Source: Aspidiotus rigidus (taxonomy: Eukaryota > Arthropoda > Insecta > Hemiptera > Diaspididae). Taken from it: a stretch of DNA of 64,000 bases. A model generated the notes under the pieces. That model did not search any database. It was not told the DNA's origin and worked only from the letters and a program-made list of their open reading frames with translations. The stretch covers positions 4,092,001 to 4,156,000 of the forward strand of contig JAVHKY010000023.1 in NCBI GenBank assembly GCA_035079385.1. The letters are read 5' to 3'. Shown here in pieces: positions 12,673-23,525 of the stretch (positions within the stretch are counted from its first letter, which is position 1; every line of letters starts with the position of its first letter). The position numbers and the translations under genes are program-made.

Positions 12673-12981
12673 ATGGGACGAGATCGAGATAAATTTCGTA
12701 AGTTTGAAAGCGGAAGTTCAAAACATCAAAAAAAGAAGAAGAAGGAAGAATTTTTGGAGAAGCAGAAAGGTGCATTTGAGAAATTTCTGAATGCTGTTCC
12801 TTCTACATCGGCAGCCACGCCTCTTTCAGTAGAGCTAGAGGCCAGTACATCAGCACTACCCACGTCTGATTTTTCCACACCGAATCAAGGCAGCAAAAAA
12901 TCTGGTACAGTACTTCTAATTCTTCATCAGATTCATTCTCGTCGTTAAATTCTGAAGATGAAGCAGTGGTAATTGCTGAAG
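12673..12981 (+). pseudogene. hAT transposase, N-terminal part
   Basis: The first ATG gives MGRDRDKFRKFESGSSKHQ, then a lysine-rich stretch and FLEKQKGAFEKFLN, followed by a Ser/Thr-rich region. This is the usual start of insect ZMYM1-type hAT transposases. One base is lost or gained near 12905: the frame stops at about 12948, while the +1 frame continues as a serine- and acid-rich stretch ending EDEAVVIAEG. A GTAAAT donor-like site follows at 12982 and the sequence tttctctcgccag ends near 13092. The original gene may therefore have had an intron here, but that is inference. Confidence 0.75.
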
Positions 12982-13095
12982 GTAAATTCTGTGAGTCACA
13001 AGTGTAATTATGCTCGGTAGGCATGGATATATAGAACTTCATAAAATGCAAACCTTCACTTTTTGACATGTTCCATGTCTTTTCTCTCGCCAGAC

Positions 13096-13196
13096 CCCGA
13101 TTTTGAAACTCGCGAGTACACCCCCCCCTCCCCCCCCCCCGTCAAGAGAAATCTCTACCCAGTGGGTGATTCAGAAATTCGCGAGTACACCCCGCG
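13096..13196. repeat. C-rich stretch and flanking duplicated segment
   Basis: A run of C with rare interruptions lies near 13121-13140. The phrase CGCGAGTACACCC flanks it on both sides. The phrase GTGGGTGATTCAGAAATT, seen at about 13163, recurs at about 16258, near the other end of the inserted satellite block. Confidence 0.6.
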
Positions 13197-13408
13197 TAAT
13201 AATAATAATCAATAATAAATAAATAAATAAATAAATGATTAAATAATTAAAATGATTATTTAATTAAATAATTAAATAATTAAATAAATAAATAATTAAA
13301 TAAATAAATAAATAAATAAATAATTAAATAATTAAATAAATAAATAATTAAATAAATAAATAATTAAATAATTAAATAATTATTTAATTAAATAATTAAA
13401 TAAATAAC
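13197..13408. repeat. AT tetranucleotide microsatellite (AAAT/AATT)
   Basis: This is a continuous run of AAATAAAT and AATTAAAT units. Similar runs lie at about 13525-13621, 14690-14775, 15128-15290, 15788-15905 and 16168-16203, always between minisatellite or duplicated blocks. Confidence 0.9.
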
Positions 13409-14615
13409 CCTTCTATCATATATAGCTCGAGAGTCGAAATTTTTCTAAGTCCCTCTCCTATCATATATGGCTCGAGAGTCGAAATTTTTCCAAGTCCCTA
13501 TCATATATGGCTGGAGAGTCGAAATAATTAAATAATTAAATAATTAAATAAATAAATAAATAAATAATTAAATAATTAAATAATTAAATAAATAAATAAT
13601 TAAATAATTAAATAAATAAATAGTCGAAATTTTTCTAAGTCCCCTTTCTATCATATATAGCTCGAGAGTCGAAATTTTTCTAAGTCCCTATCATATATGG
13701 CTGGAGAGTCAAAATTTTTCTAAGTCCCTCTCCTATCATATATGGCTCGAGAGTCGAAATTTTTCTGAGTCCCTCTCCTATCATAATTGCTCGAGAGTCG
13801 AAATTTTTCCAAGTCCCCCTTCTATCATATATGGCTCCAGAGTCGAAATTCTTTTAAGTCCCTCTCCTATCATATATGGCTCGAGAGTCGAAATTTTTCT
13901 AAGTCCCCCTTCTATCATATATAGCTCGAGAGTCGAAATTTTTCTAAGTCCCTCTCCTATCATATATGGCTCGAGAGTCGAAATTTTTCTAAGTCCCCCT
14001 TCTATCATATATGGCTTGAGAGTCGAAATTTTTCTAAGTCCCTATCATATATGGCTTGAGAGTCGAAATTTTTCTAAGTCCCTCTCCTATCATATATGGC
14101 TCGAGAGTCGAAATTTTTCTAAGTCCCTCTCCTATCATATATGGCTCGAGAGTCGAAATTTTTCCAAGTCCCTCTCCTATCATATATGGCTCGAGAGTCG
14201 AAATTTTTCTAAGTCCCCCTTCTATCATATATGGCTTGAGAGTCGAAATTTTTCTAAGTCCCTATCATATATGGCTTGAGAGTCGAAATTTTTCCAAGTC
14301 CCTCTCCTATCATATATGGCTCGAGAGTCGAAATTTTTCCAAGTCCCTCTCCTATCATATATGGCTCGAGAGTCGAAATTTTTCTAAGTCCCCCTTGTAT
14401 CATATATGGCTCGAGAGTCGAAATTCTTCCAAGTCCCTCTCCTATCATATATGGCTCGAGAGTCGAAATTTTTCTAAGTCCCCCTTGTATCATATATGGC
14501 TCGAGAGTCGAAATTCTTCTAAGTCCCTCTCCTATCATATATGGCTCGAGAGTCGAAATTTTTCTAAGTCCCCCTTCTATCGTATATGGCTCGAGGGTCG
14601 AAATTTTTCCAAGTT
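13409..14615. repeat. 45-bp minisatellite array
   Basis: About 25 units follow the pattern TATCATATATGGCTCGAGAG + TCGAAATTTTTCTAAGTCCC + TCTCC. The full unit is 45 bp; a short form lacking the last five bases also occurs. An AT microsatellite block splits the array at about 13525-13621. Because 45 is a multiple of three and the unit has few stops, long periodic open frames appear on both strands. They encode repeats such as ISTLEPYMIGEGLRK or YGSRVEIFLSPS. These are a by-product of the repeat and not genes. Confidence 0.93.
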
Positions 14616-14782
14616 TTTCGCTGGACGGCGGACGGTGCGCGGCGCACGGCAGATTTCTCAGATAGCCCCCCATAAAACAGGTTCCCTTGTAAAATTAAAT
14701 AATTAAATAATTAAATAAATAAATAATTAAATAATTAAATAAATAAATAATTAAATAATTAATATAATTAATAATCAGAAAA

Positions 14783-15147
14783 TTTTCTAAGTCCCTCTTC
14801 CTATCATATATGGCTGGATAGTCGAAATTTTTCCAAGTCCCCTAGACTTGAATTGTCTCATAGCATTCCAATACAACAGCGAGACAGGGGGCGAACGAGC
14901 GGAGCGAGTTCGCGCTACCTCATATTTCTCAAAAAAGACTTGAATTTTCTCATACCATTCCAATACAACAGCGAGATCGCTCGTTCGCTCCACCGAAAGT
15001 TGATACCTCAAAATATAGAACACCCATAATTACCTCAAAATATTTCTCATACAAGACTTATACGACGCCAAGATAGGTAAAGGGGTAAACGAATAATATC
15101 TCACGAACACTTGACCTAGTAGAAGAATTAATAATAAATAAATAAAT
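14783..15147. repeat. Duplicated block, copy A (period about 660 bp)
   Basis: A segment of about 365 bp begins in minisatellite-like sequence, then TAGACTTGAATTG, a GAACGAGCGGAGCGAG stretch, and ends CTTGACCTAGTAGAAG before an AT microsatellite. It is almost identical to 15443-15807. Partial copies lie at 15290-15440, 15907-15990 and 16606-16683. The sharp ends at AT runs suggest spread by unequal exchange or replication slippage. Confidence 0.88.
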
Positions 15148-15442
15148 GAATAAATAAATAAATAAATAGATAAATAAATAAATAAATAAATAAATAAATG
15201 GATGAATAAATAAATAAATAAATAATATTGAATAATTAAATAATGAAATAATAAAATAATTGAATAATTAAATAATTAAATAAATAAAGGCTGAATAGTC
15301 GAAATTTTTCCAAGTCCCCTAGACTTGAATTGTCTCACACCATTCCAATACAACAGCGAGACAGGGGGAGAACGAGCGGAGCGAGTTCGCGCTACCTCAT
15401 ATTTCTCATAGAAGACTTATTCGACGTCAAGATAGGTAAAGT

Positions 15443-15793
15443 TTTCCAAGTCCCTCTTCCTATCATATATGGCTGGATAGTCGAAATTTTTCCAAGTCCC
15501 GTAGACTTGAATTGCCTCATACCATTCCAATACAACAGTGAGACAGGGGGCGAACGAGCGGAGCGAGTTCGCGCTACCTCATATTTCTCAAAAAAGACTT
15601 GAATTTTCTCATACCATTCCAATACAACAGCGAGATCGCTCGTTCGCTCCACCGAAAGTTGATACCTCAAAATATAGAACACCCATAATTACCTCAAAAT
15701 ATTTCTCATACAAGACTTATACGACGCCAAGATAGGTAAAGGGGTAAACGAATAATATCTCACGAACACTTGACCTAGTACAAGAATTAATAA

Positions 15794-15807
<14 letters not shown>
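15443..15807. repeat. Duplicated block, copy B
   Basis: This is a near-identical copy of 14783-15147, about 660 bp downstream in the same orientation. The differences are single bases, such as CAACAGTGAGAC for CAACAGCGAGAC and GTACAAG for GTAGAAG near the end. The low divergence points to a recent duplication. Confidence 0.88.
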
Positions 15808-15829
<22 letters not shown>

Positions 15830-15990
15830 ATTCAATAATTAAATAATTAAATAATTAAATAATTGAATAATTAAATAATTGAATAATTAAATAATTAAAT
15901 AAATAAAGGCTGGATAGTCGAAATTTTTCCAACTCCCCTCGTATTTCTCATAGAAGACTTATACGACGGCAAGATAGGTAAGGGGTAAAC

Positions 15991-16690
15991 GAATTTCTTA
16001 AATTACGCTCTTTGGACAGGTAATAGTGGGGGATTGAAAGATGATCGATGCCGCCTGTGCACTGACCACACTTCTTCGCATTCTGATTTCTCTACGCTTC
16101 GTACCAGCGATCGTTTTTCTCAAAACGCGTTTTTTCGAGATACGCCCTTCTTGATAAGAAGGCTTCAATTAAATAATTAAATAATTTAAATAATTAAATA
16201 ATTAGTCCGAGAGTCTGTGCGTCCGTGCAAGCGTGCGTCCGTGCACATCTCTACCCCGTGGGTGATTCAGAAATTTGCGAAAAACTTGCCAACCATTATT
16301 TTTTATTCAATCTCGTGTACTGATAATACACAACTTACAACCCCCTCCCCTTCTGAGAAAGAAACACTTTTCGCGCACAAGTCAGTAACACTCGTCATTT
16401 TCCATAGCAACATTCATTCCTTTAACGCCGGATGGTTAACGAACTGACGTTCAACTTACCCCGCTCCGAATTTTTCTAAATTAAAATCGAAAAATCTCTA
16501 ATTCTATCAATCCGATTATCAAAAAAATAACCCTATTCCATACAGCAAATATAAAACTTCAATTATTCTCAATGTCATATAAATCGACCCAATGCCAACC
16601 GAGAATACAAGACTTATACGACGCCAAGATAGGTAAGGGGGTAAACGAATAATATCTCACGAACACTTGACCTAGTAGAAGCCTAGACTA
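15991..16690. other. Satellite block tail inside the hAT element
   Basis: Mixed sequence: an AT run at 16168-16203, a GTGCGTCCGTGCA repeat, the GTGGGTGATTCAGAAATT phrase, and a last partial copy of the duplicated block at 16606-16683. I recognise no gene. Confidence 0.6.
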
Positions 16691-16760
16691 AAATATTTCA
16701 AGATGACTGATAAAATATAAAAGACATGGAACATGATCTTCATTTATTTGGCTATGCCAG

Positions 16761-18092
16761 AAAATTTTTTTATAGATGCCAAGAAGAATGAAACTGACAG
16801 CATTACAGATTCTAATTTGTTGGATGATCCTGGTGAGTGGCCTATTGCATTACATACAACTCATCTTGGTGTAATTCTTCAAAAGGGTCCGGTTTAAATT
16901 GAAGATTTCAATTTTCCATTAAATAATGAAAACCGTAAGTTTTCTCCATTCCATTATGTTCGCACTCTTCCAAATGGAGAACGGATTTCTAGGAAGTGGC
17001 TTACCTATTCAACTTCGAAAAATGCTGTCTTTTGTTTTGCCTGTAAACTTTTTGGAGTTTCTGAAACCCATGTATCATTTGCAAATACTGGATTCAATGA
17101 TTGGAAGCATTTACCAGAAAGGTTGTCTCTGCATGAAACTTCTGTAAATCATTTAAAAAATATCAAACTATGGTTGGAAACAGAAATTAGATTTAGAAAG
17201 AAACAAACCATGGATAAAGAGCATTTGGAAATTATGCAACCTGAAAAAATGCATTGGGTGGAAGTTTTGAAACGCCTGTTGCATATTACGTTATTTTTGG
17301 CAGAACACAACTTAGCATTTTGTGGGGACTGTGATGCTCTTTATACTTCAAATAATGGCAATTTCTTGGGACTAGTTGAAATGGTCGCTAAATTTGATCC
17401 AGTTATGAGAAAACACTGGTAGAGGCTAAAAAAATAATGGAAGAGCTTGACGAGACACCCCATTTTGAAACCACTTGTAAACGCAGAGTACCTCGATAAT
17501 TTGACTATGAAAGTATAGATGTCCCGCTCAGCTCTGAGATGTCTGCTGAACGAGTCTTTGAAATTGAATTCTTCAATGTCGAAATCGACCAAGCAAGATC
17601 ATCCATAGCAGAACGATTTGAGCAATTCCAAAACTATGAAAACTTATTTGGATATCTGTATGATCCCCGTTTGTTAAAGACAATGACTGAAGACAATCTA
17701 CTGCGGCACTGTCAAGACTTGGATACAGCTTTGAACGTTGATTCTGGTAAAGACATAAATGAATTAAAAATAGTGCGTCATTTCATCAGTGAAGAAGATG
17801 ATACTGCTGTCAAGGTACTACAGTTTATTAAATCGTTCGGCGATGAGTTTTCACTAACGCAGATTGCCTATCGCATCTTACTATAACAATCCCCATATCA
17901 GTTGCGTCAGCTGAGCGGTCTTTTTCAAAATTGAAATTGATAAAAAATTTTCTGAGGACCACTATGAGTCAAGATCGTTTAAGTTCTTTAGCTATTCTGT
18001 CTATTGAAAAGAATATAACAAGTTCAGCCATAAACTTTGATGATGTAATTTACACTTTCGCCGAAAAGAAATCACGGAAAATAACATTCTAA
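16761..18092 (+). pseudogene. hAT transposase, zinc-finger and C-terminal dimerisation parts
   Basis: After an acceptor-like gctatgccag, the sequence reads DDPGEWPI, a stop, then FSPFHYVRTLPNGERISRKW and NAVFCFACKLFGVSE. This is the TTF-type zinc-finger region of ZMYM1-like hAT proteins. It continues through LHETSVNHLKN to AEHNLAFCGD and FDPVMRKHW. The next in-family sequence is KKIMEELDETPHFET and then SAERVFEIEFFNVEI, so a large middle section with the catalytic residues is deleted. The C-terminus has the hAT dimerisation signature VASAERSFSKLKLIKNFLR, then MSQDRLSSLAILSIE, and stops at 18090. A possible polyadenylation signal AATAAA is near 18159. In-frame stops confirm a dead copy. Confidence 0.85.
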
Positions 18093-18303
18093 TATTTTGT
18101 ATTTCAAAATTACTACTCTCAATAATTGTCCACTTCTTGTGAAAACGAAAGAACTGTAATAAAATTTAAATTGGTTTGTTTGTTAATGTATCCATTTTTT
18201 CAATCTTATCGATGGTGACAAGAGTGAATTGATTTAGAAAAAAGGCCTCGCTCTATTTTTTGCCCCGGGCCTCGCAAATTGTAGCGCCGGCACTGGTGAA
18301 GTG

Positions 18304-21029
18304 TCTTCGCACAATTAAGAATACTTCGCAAACAGCTAGGGAGTATTGGTTTAAACCTATTGGAAAGAGCGAAACTTCATTTTTGATTCAATTCGTGCAG
18401 ACGACAACATTTCGGTCTCCTGTTCCACAATAACGAAAATAGGTACGATTTAAAAAATCCCATGGAATTTGTAGGTATTTTGTCATTATTCCCTCTTCGA
18501 ATTAGTCCGAACGCGAGATTCATCTTTCTTATCAATGGAATAGTATCAATTAGGCGTGGAGTAGAACACATTTTCGGCAGTTGTGCGGGAATTAAAAACC
18601 GTTTTCGAGCTTCGCGATTAATCGAAACCAGATGTTGGTAGAATCGGGCGGACCAGCAATCCTCGTCTCTTGAACTTCATTCTTTCTATTCTTCCAACGA
18701 CGAAATATGGCTAGCACTATACTTCACTGTCAAATCTTCGAGTACTCTTATATTCACGACCGCGACCTATCGACACTCGAAAAAATCAATTTTACTTAAA
18801 AATCGTACAAATGAGGGTTACTTGTTTCAAGGTCTATAATCTAACTCACAAATCAAATCCGCTCTCGCATGTAAATCTATTCGAACCCAAATATTGTGGA
18901 GCACGGCGAGTCAGAAATGGGTCATATTTTGTAATTGAAGAAGCGGTAGTAGGTGAGATGGAAATAATGTAAAATATTAGGGTAGGGAATGTACGGGTAG
19001 GGAACGTATAAGAAAAACAGCAGGACGCGATTTTAATGTTTTCGAAATATCGGAGACAGAGAGGCGCATCGGTGCTCCAGCGTACAATAATTCGATGAAA
19101 AACGTATAAGAAGATTTATTAAAAGAGGGCTCTTCTCCTCCAGATAGACTGAGATATTTATTGTTGCCAAGTGAATATATTCGTTATTGAACGACGATAT
19201 ATTGTCTGGAATTTTTTCCATCCTAAAACTTAACTATTTCCAGCAAAGCTAGAAAAAAAAAAGATTAACATCTCTTTCAACGAAAGTTGGGGAAAGTTTT
19301 CGACTGAAAATTTACCAAAATTATGCTAGTTTACGAGGACGATTTTCAAGGTCGATATCAACTATTGTTTCTTACAGAAATGAGTTATCGAGTATCGATA
19401 AATGCCCGGTTTCGAATGTTGACACAAAACTTTCAAAATTGAATCGAACTTATCTTTAAATTATGGTTAGCTGAAACGCGAAGTCCAGGCGCTGAAAAAT
19501 TCATACTTTTGTATCCGGTCTCGTCATTCGCATTTTTAAGTATGTTAAAAATTTCTACTACGTAAATATTTACGAAATTATAACTCGATATGTACTCATT
19601 GGGTAGCCTTCAGAAACTTATAACTTTGTCGTACATAATTCACACTTTAAATTATAGGGTTCTCAAGGGGCAACTCATACTCGAACTGAAAGTTGTCACA
19701 AGTACTGAGCCCCGTAGACATGCGGAAATCGACTCGATAAAAATTTAAAATATTAATTACGTCGTACAAAATTCGAGAGAGAAAGACTAATCTAGACGAG
19801 ATATGAAGATCTTCTACGTATAAAACTTCACAGATAGAATTTATTGTTAGCAACAAGTAATTCACGTTGGAATCTGAATCTTTGAGCACTTGACAGCGGA
19901 AGAAACACACATATACCAGACAGCAATAAAAAGATAAGAAACAGATATGTCACCTACTGCTCAACTCAGTTCTCATTCAGTTCCAGTCTATTAATTTTTT
20001 CACCTTTATAAGGCTTGTGAGCCGTACTTTGGACAACACTGTTGCGTAGCTTTAGCGTAAATATGATCTTGAACACACTACATTTACTTTGTGTAAATAC
20101 GTTTATGTGTTAAAACGTTCCCTCTTTTTTCTTCTTCAAGATGTGAATTACATTCCATCGAATACAACAGGCATAATTCTAGAGGCTGCTCGAGATAGAT
20201 TAAAAACGAGGGTACACAGAGTTTGAGATAGAGCTCGTAGATGTGAAATAACAAATGTTCTCAATAAATCTTGACCAAAAATATATGAATTTAGGTACTC
20301 GGATTGTACGCTCGATATCGAGAACCATTCTGAAAGAAATTTCTCTTTCTCTTAGATCTTACACAAGATAAAGACTTCCTGACAAGAGAAATCTTTCGAA
20401 TTTTTGTTGAGATCTTTTCAGATCTTACGATCCTGACGAGTCTCTTGTGTTTCCACGGGTTCTTATTTTTTGAAAAATTTGTCCCACGTTAAGGGTATAT
20501 CATTTGTAGATTGGATACATTTCGGTGAGCTTGAGGTTTGTACTCTTGAAATTCTAAGAATTTCCATAACCCTTTATCTTATATCATACATACCCTAATT
20601 TCAGTATGAGATGAATGTTAAACATTAAAATAGTGGTCAATTTGAATACAGCATCATGTGGAATTAGTCATTGGAGACAGTTCGAAAGTAGGAATTTTTC
20701 CAACATAATGTGAACGAAAATTAGAATAATATTTTTCGAGTCATTTTTGGAAAATACTGAAACGACAAACTTTCGTAGTAAATATCAATTAAAATAGAAC
20801 AAAGTACTCAATGTTACGATCCATTTTGTTCTGAATTTTTGTACCGCGCAAATAATTGAGAAATTTCTCGCACAATCATTGTTCAGAATTTTTTCTCGAT
20901 TGCAGGGCTGCCACTCGATATAATGTTCAAAATAATAAAAAATGATAAAAAAAAATCATTTCTTACTTGATTTGATTGGCAAAAAAAAAAAGAATAATAC
21001 AGGTCCATTCACAAGACTCAAGAAGAAGT
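18304..21029. other. Intron, no feature recognised
   Basis: Plain AT-rich intron with short homopolymer runs. No protein family, TIR or tandem array was seen. Confidence 0.55.
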
Positions 21030-21559
21030 TGGACGACTAATTTTGTCACATCAGTCATGGATTTCAGTGCAGTAAAAATTGGCCCAAACGTGTAGTAAAA
21101 ACACTAAAAACTGAAATAAAAACGTACAACAAAAATCAAGAACGTGCAATAAAAATCCAGAAATATGCAGTATACTATGACCAGAAAAGAGATATAAATT
21201 ACCAAAAAGCGACCAGAATTGACCACAAAACGATGAACGCATCATAAAACGATCGAAATAGACAATAAGCAGCCAAAATCTGACAAAAAATGACCAAAAT
21301 GGTGAGAAAACGACCTGTAAATGACCACAATTATTTAAAAACTTTGAAAATCGAGCAGAATAAAATGGAAGACGACTACATAATTATCAAAACCAACAAA
21401 AAACGACTACGAAACAACCAAAATTCACCCAGAATAACTGAATACGGCCAAAGGATAAACAAAAATCGATCGAGAAGTTCAAAATGGACCAACAAACGAG
21501 CAAAATTCGCCATAATTGACCTAGAACAAGAAACAACAACCAAAATCTACCAAAAAGGA
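21030..21559. repeat. Degenerate GACC/AAAA satellite, left part
   Basis: The phrases ATGACCAAAA, ACGACCAAAA, CAAAAACGACTA and close variants recur every 10-25 bp without a strict period, producing a purine- and A-rich sequence. The same texture resumes at 22325-22470, on the far side of the MULE insertion, so the element landed in an existing array. Confidence 0.7.
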
Positions 21560-21568
21560 TCAAAATGA
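21560..21568. repeat. Left target-site duplication of the MULE
   Basis: TCAAAATGA is repeated exactly at 22316-22324. Nine bp is the usual duplication length for Mutator-like elements. Confidence 0.92.
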
Positions 21569-22315
21569 GGGCAGGCTACAATTGAGTCCCACAATGTTTA
21601 ATTGAGTCCCGCCTGGTGTACTAATTGAGTCCCAATGATCGAGTGGGACAGTATTTGAAACACTTTTTCGGCCTTCCGTTCTTACCAGCGAATGATGTAC
21701 TGAAACTTTTTACCGACCATCTTAAGCCTCTTGCCCCTCGCAATCCAAAAATTCGACGATTTCACAAATACCTATTGCGCACATATTTGAATCCTAATTT
21801 TACTTTTCCTCCGACAATGTGGGCGAAGTACTCACCATCCTTACTGCGAACTACCAATGCCTGCGAATCCTTTCACGCGCATTTAAATAAAAGCTTCTAC
21901 TCCGCGCATCCAAATTTAGTTACGTTCACGACGGTTCTTTTACGGTTCCAAACATCAACTTACATCAAGATGAATTCGACCCAGAATGTTCCTGCTTCAG
22001 TCAACATAAAAGAGGTATTCATCTCCGAAAAAATGATAGCTTACGAGTCAGGTAACATGGATGTGGCGCAGTTTTTGAAGGAAGTTTGCTATAAATTTTT
22101 ACCAAAGGAAAAATTGTAAAATAATAGAATTATTGTATTTTATTCGACGATTTAATAGCATCTTATTTTATTTTTTAATGACTTACATTCACATTTCATG
22201 CATGTGTTCATTTTGTGATAAAAAATTAGCATATTTTTACTTGTATTCTCTGGGACTCAATTAGGATGTACTCGGGACTCAATTAGACATTGTGGGACTC
22301 AACTGTGCTTTTCCC
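21569..22315 (+). mobile_element. Short MULE (Mutator-like element), non-autonomous
   Basis: The 747-bp element begins GGGCAGGC and ends TTTTCCC, flanked by a perfect 9-bp duplication. Each end carries three copies of AATTGAGTCCC (left) or the inverted form GGGACTCAATT (right, with one variant GGGACTCAACT). They sit within about 75 bp and are probable transposase binding sites. Only a C-terminal piece of the transposase remains, so this is an internally deleted copy. Confidence 0.9.
21625..22119 (+). pseudogene. MULE transposase, C-terminal fragment
   Basis: The open frame reads VGQYLKHFFGLPFLPANDV, then FTDHLKPLAPR, FPPTMWAKYSP, and the MULE signature RTTNACESFHAHLNKSFYSA before HPNLVTFTTVL. 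It ends at a TAA at 22117. No ATG begins it and the frame enters directly from a terminal repeat, so the N-terminal and catalytic DDE parts are deleted. No stop interrupts the remaining 164 residues. The frame may be kept by chance through recent origin and not by selection. Confidence 0.85.
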
Positions 22316-22470
22316 TCAAAATGAATCACATACGGCTAAAAACGACCATATGATGACAAAAGATGGCCACAAAAATTACTACAAGTAAAAAAAATAAACA
22401 GAGAAGGACCTAATTTGACCAAAAACGACCAGACATGGCCAAAAATGTTGAAAATTAATTAAATATACGA
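22316..22470. repeat. Right target duplication and degenerate GACC satellite, right part
   Basis: This starts with the 9-bp duplication TCAAAATGA (22316-22324) and then resumes the pattern seen at 21030-21559: AAAACGACCA, GATGGCCACAAAA, TTTGACCAAAAACGACC and GGCCAAAAATG. Confidence 0.7.
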
Positions 22471-22769
22471 TGAAGGGAACAAATCAGTCCATAAACGCAT
22501 GTGCACCATCAAATTTCAGAGGAAGCCCCTACTTACACGAGTCATTTAGATTTTTAATTAGATTTAGCCTACCACTCACTAAAAAAAACCTACACTATTA
22601 TGGAAATCTTAACTCTAGTCATTGGATTCATAGTCTTATAATGAGCAATTTTTGTGATGTGAACAACTCTCAATTTATAATTTTTTTTCCAACACTGAAT
22701 TTTAGGCCATAATCACAATTTTTGCAACATAGTTTCATTATGAGAAATTTTGGTCATTTTCACGCTTGA

Positions 22770-23525
22770 CATAACTTGAAGATCAATATCACAACTGAAG
22801 TGAATCCCCTCACACTGGCTTGGATTCCGGGCCACGCCGATTTTCCGCCACATGATGCAGTGGACAAAGCGGCCACAAAAGCTACTTTGTTACCAAAAAT
22901 TGCCGATCCAATTCTATCATCTGCAAAAAACTTGGACGTATTCTACGCTTCGTTATCACAAGACCTCAAAATTTACAAAAACACAAAGGTTACTAGAGTC
23001 GTGCAAGCGCTCTTTCAAATTATGACTCTAGTAAACTTTGTGTTTTTGTGATTTTTGGAAAAATCAATCAAACAACAAATTGAGAAGAATCAAAAGTAAA
23101 CCCTGCACTTTTTGATCCTCATCTCACCCAAATCCTAGACGAGAGGTTATTTTAACCCAGCTAAGAATAGGCCACTGTCGTCTTACTCACACAAGTCTCC
23201 TCGTTACTCACGCTCCTCCATCATGCCCTCACTGTCTTAAAGAAAATTTCTCATGACCCGTTTCATAACCCATCTGATCTTCTTTGAAAATATCTTCTAA
23301 TATCCACTCAGTACTGAATAATAACTGTGGAACCATCGACTCAACTCTACCTTATTTACGCATCTTTCAATCTTACAAATACACCTAAACCACCAATTGA
23401 TTCTTCTCATTTCTGTCTCTGAACAATCGCTGTAATTATCATACCAATATATCAATAAGTTTGTAACGCCGAGCAAATAACCCTTTTGTGTAGTTAAAAG
23501 TACTCGTTAAATAAATAAATAAATA
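22770..23525 (+). pseudogene. LINE 3' fragment with RNase H end
   Basis: The open frame has LTLAWIPGHADFPPHDAVDK, the last RNase H motif of LINEs, followed by AATKATLLPKIADPIL. Past a hairpin insertion the frame-broken remainder gives TQLRIGHCRLTHTSLLVTHA and PPSCPHCLKEN, the C-terminal region shared with the LINE at 50589-52675 (there LRIGHTKIIHTHLI, PPSCPHCHRDN). The 3' end is CTCGTTAAATAAATAAATAA, again matching that family's TAAA-repeat tail. The 5' part is missing. Confidence 0.8.
22976..23048. repeat. Perfect-type hairpin, 73 bp
   Basis: Arms of 25 bp (22976-23000 and 23024-23048) match except for one base: CAAAAACACAAAGGTTAC on the left, with GTTTAC in the inverted right arm, both running to CTAGAGTC. 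The 23-bp loop is unpaired. It breaks the LINE reading frame, so it was inserted after the LINE. I found no clear target duplication. Confidence 0.8.

Larger units (their letters stand above)
12282..18295 (+). mobile_element. 6.0-kb hAT element with ZMYM-like transposase, interrupted
   Basis: Terminal inverted repeats CAGTACCGGCGCTA (left) and CAGTGCCGGCGCTA (right, inverted) are flanked by a perfect 8-bp duplication, so the boundaries are exact. The two halves of a hAT transposase related to insect ZMYM1-like genes lie at 12673-12981 and 16761-18092. Between them is about 3.6 kb of minisatellite, AT-rich tetranucleotide runs and larger duplications that do not belong to the family. The transposase has stops, a frameshift and a large internal deletion, so the copy cannot move itself. 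The intact target duplication suggests insertion more recent than most other relics here. Confidence 0.92.

Noticed and set aside
13409..14615. Regularly spaced repeats that could look like a CRISPR array
   Set aside because: Units are contiguous with no unique spacers, and the DNA is eukaryotic.
14016..14706. Long open frames on both strands with periodic ISTLEPY or YGSRVEIF peptides
   Set aside because: They are a reading of the 45-bp minisatellite in several frames at once and have no start context or family motif.
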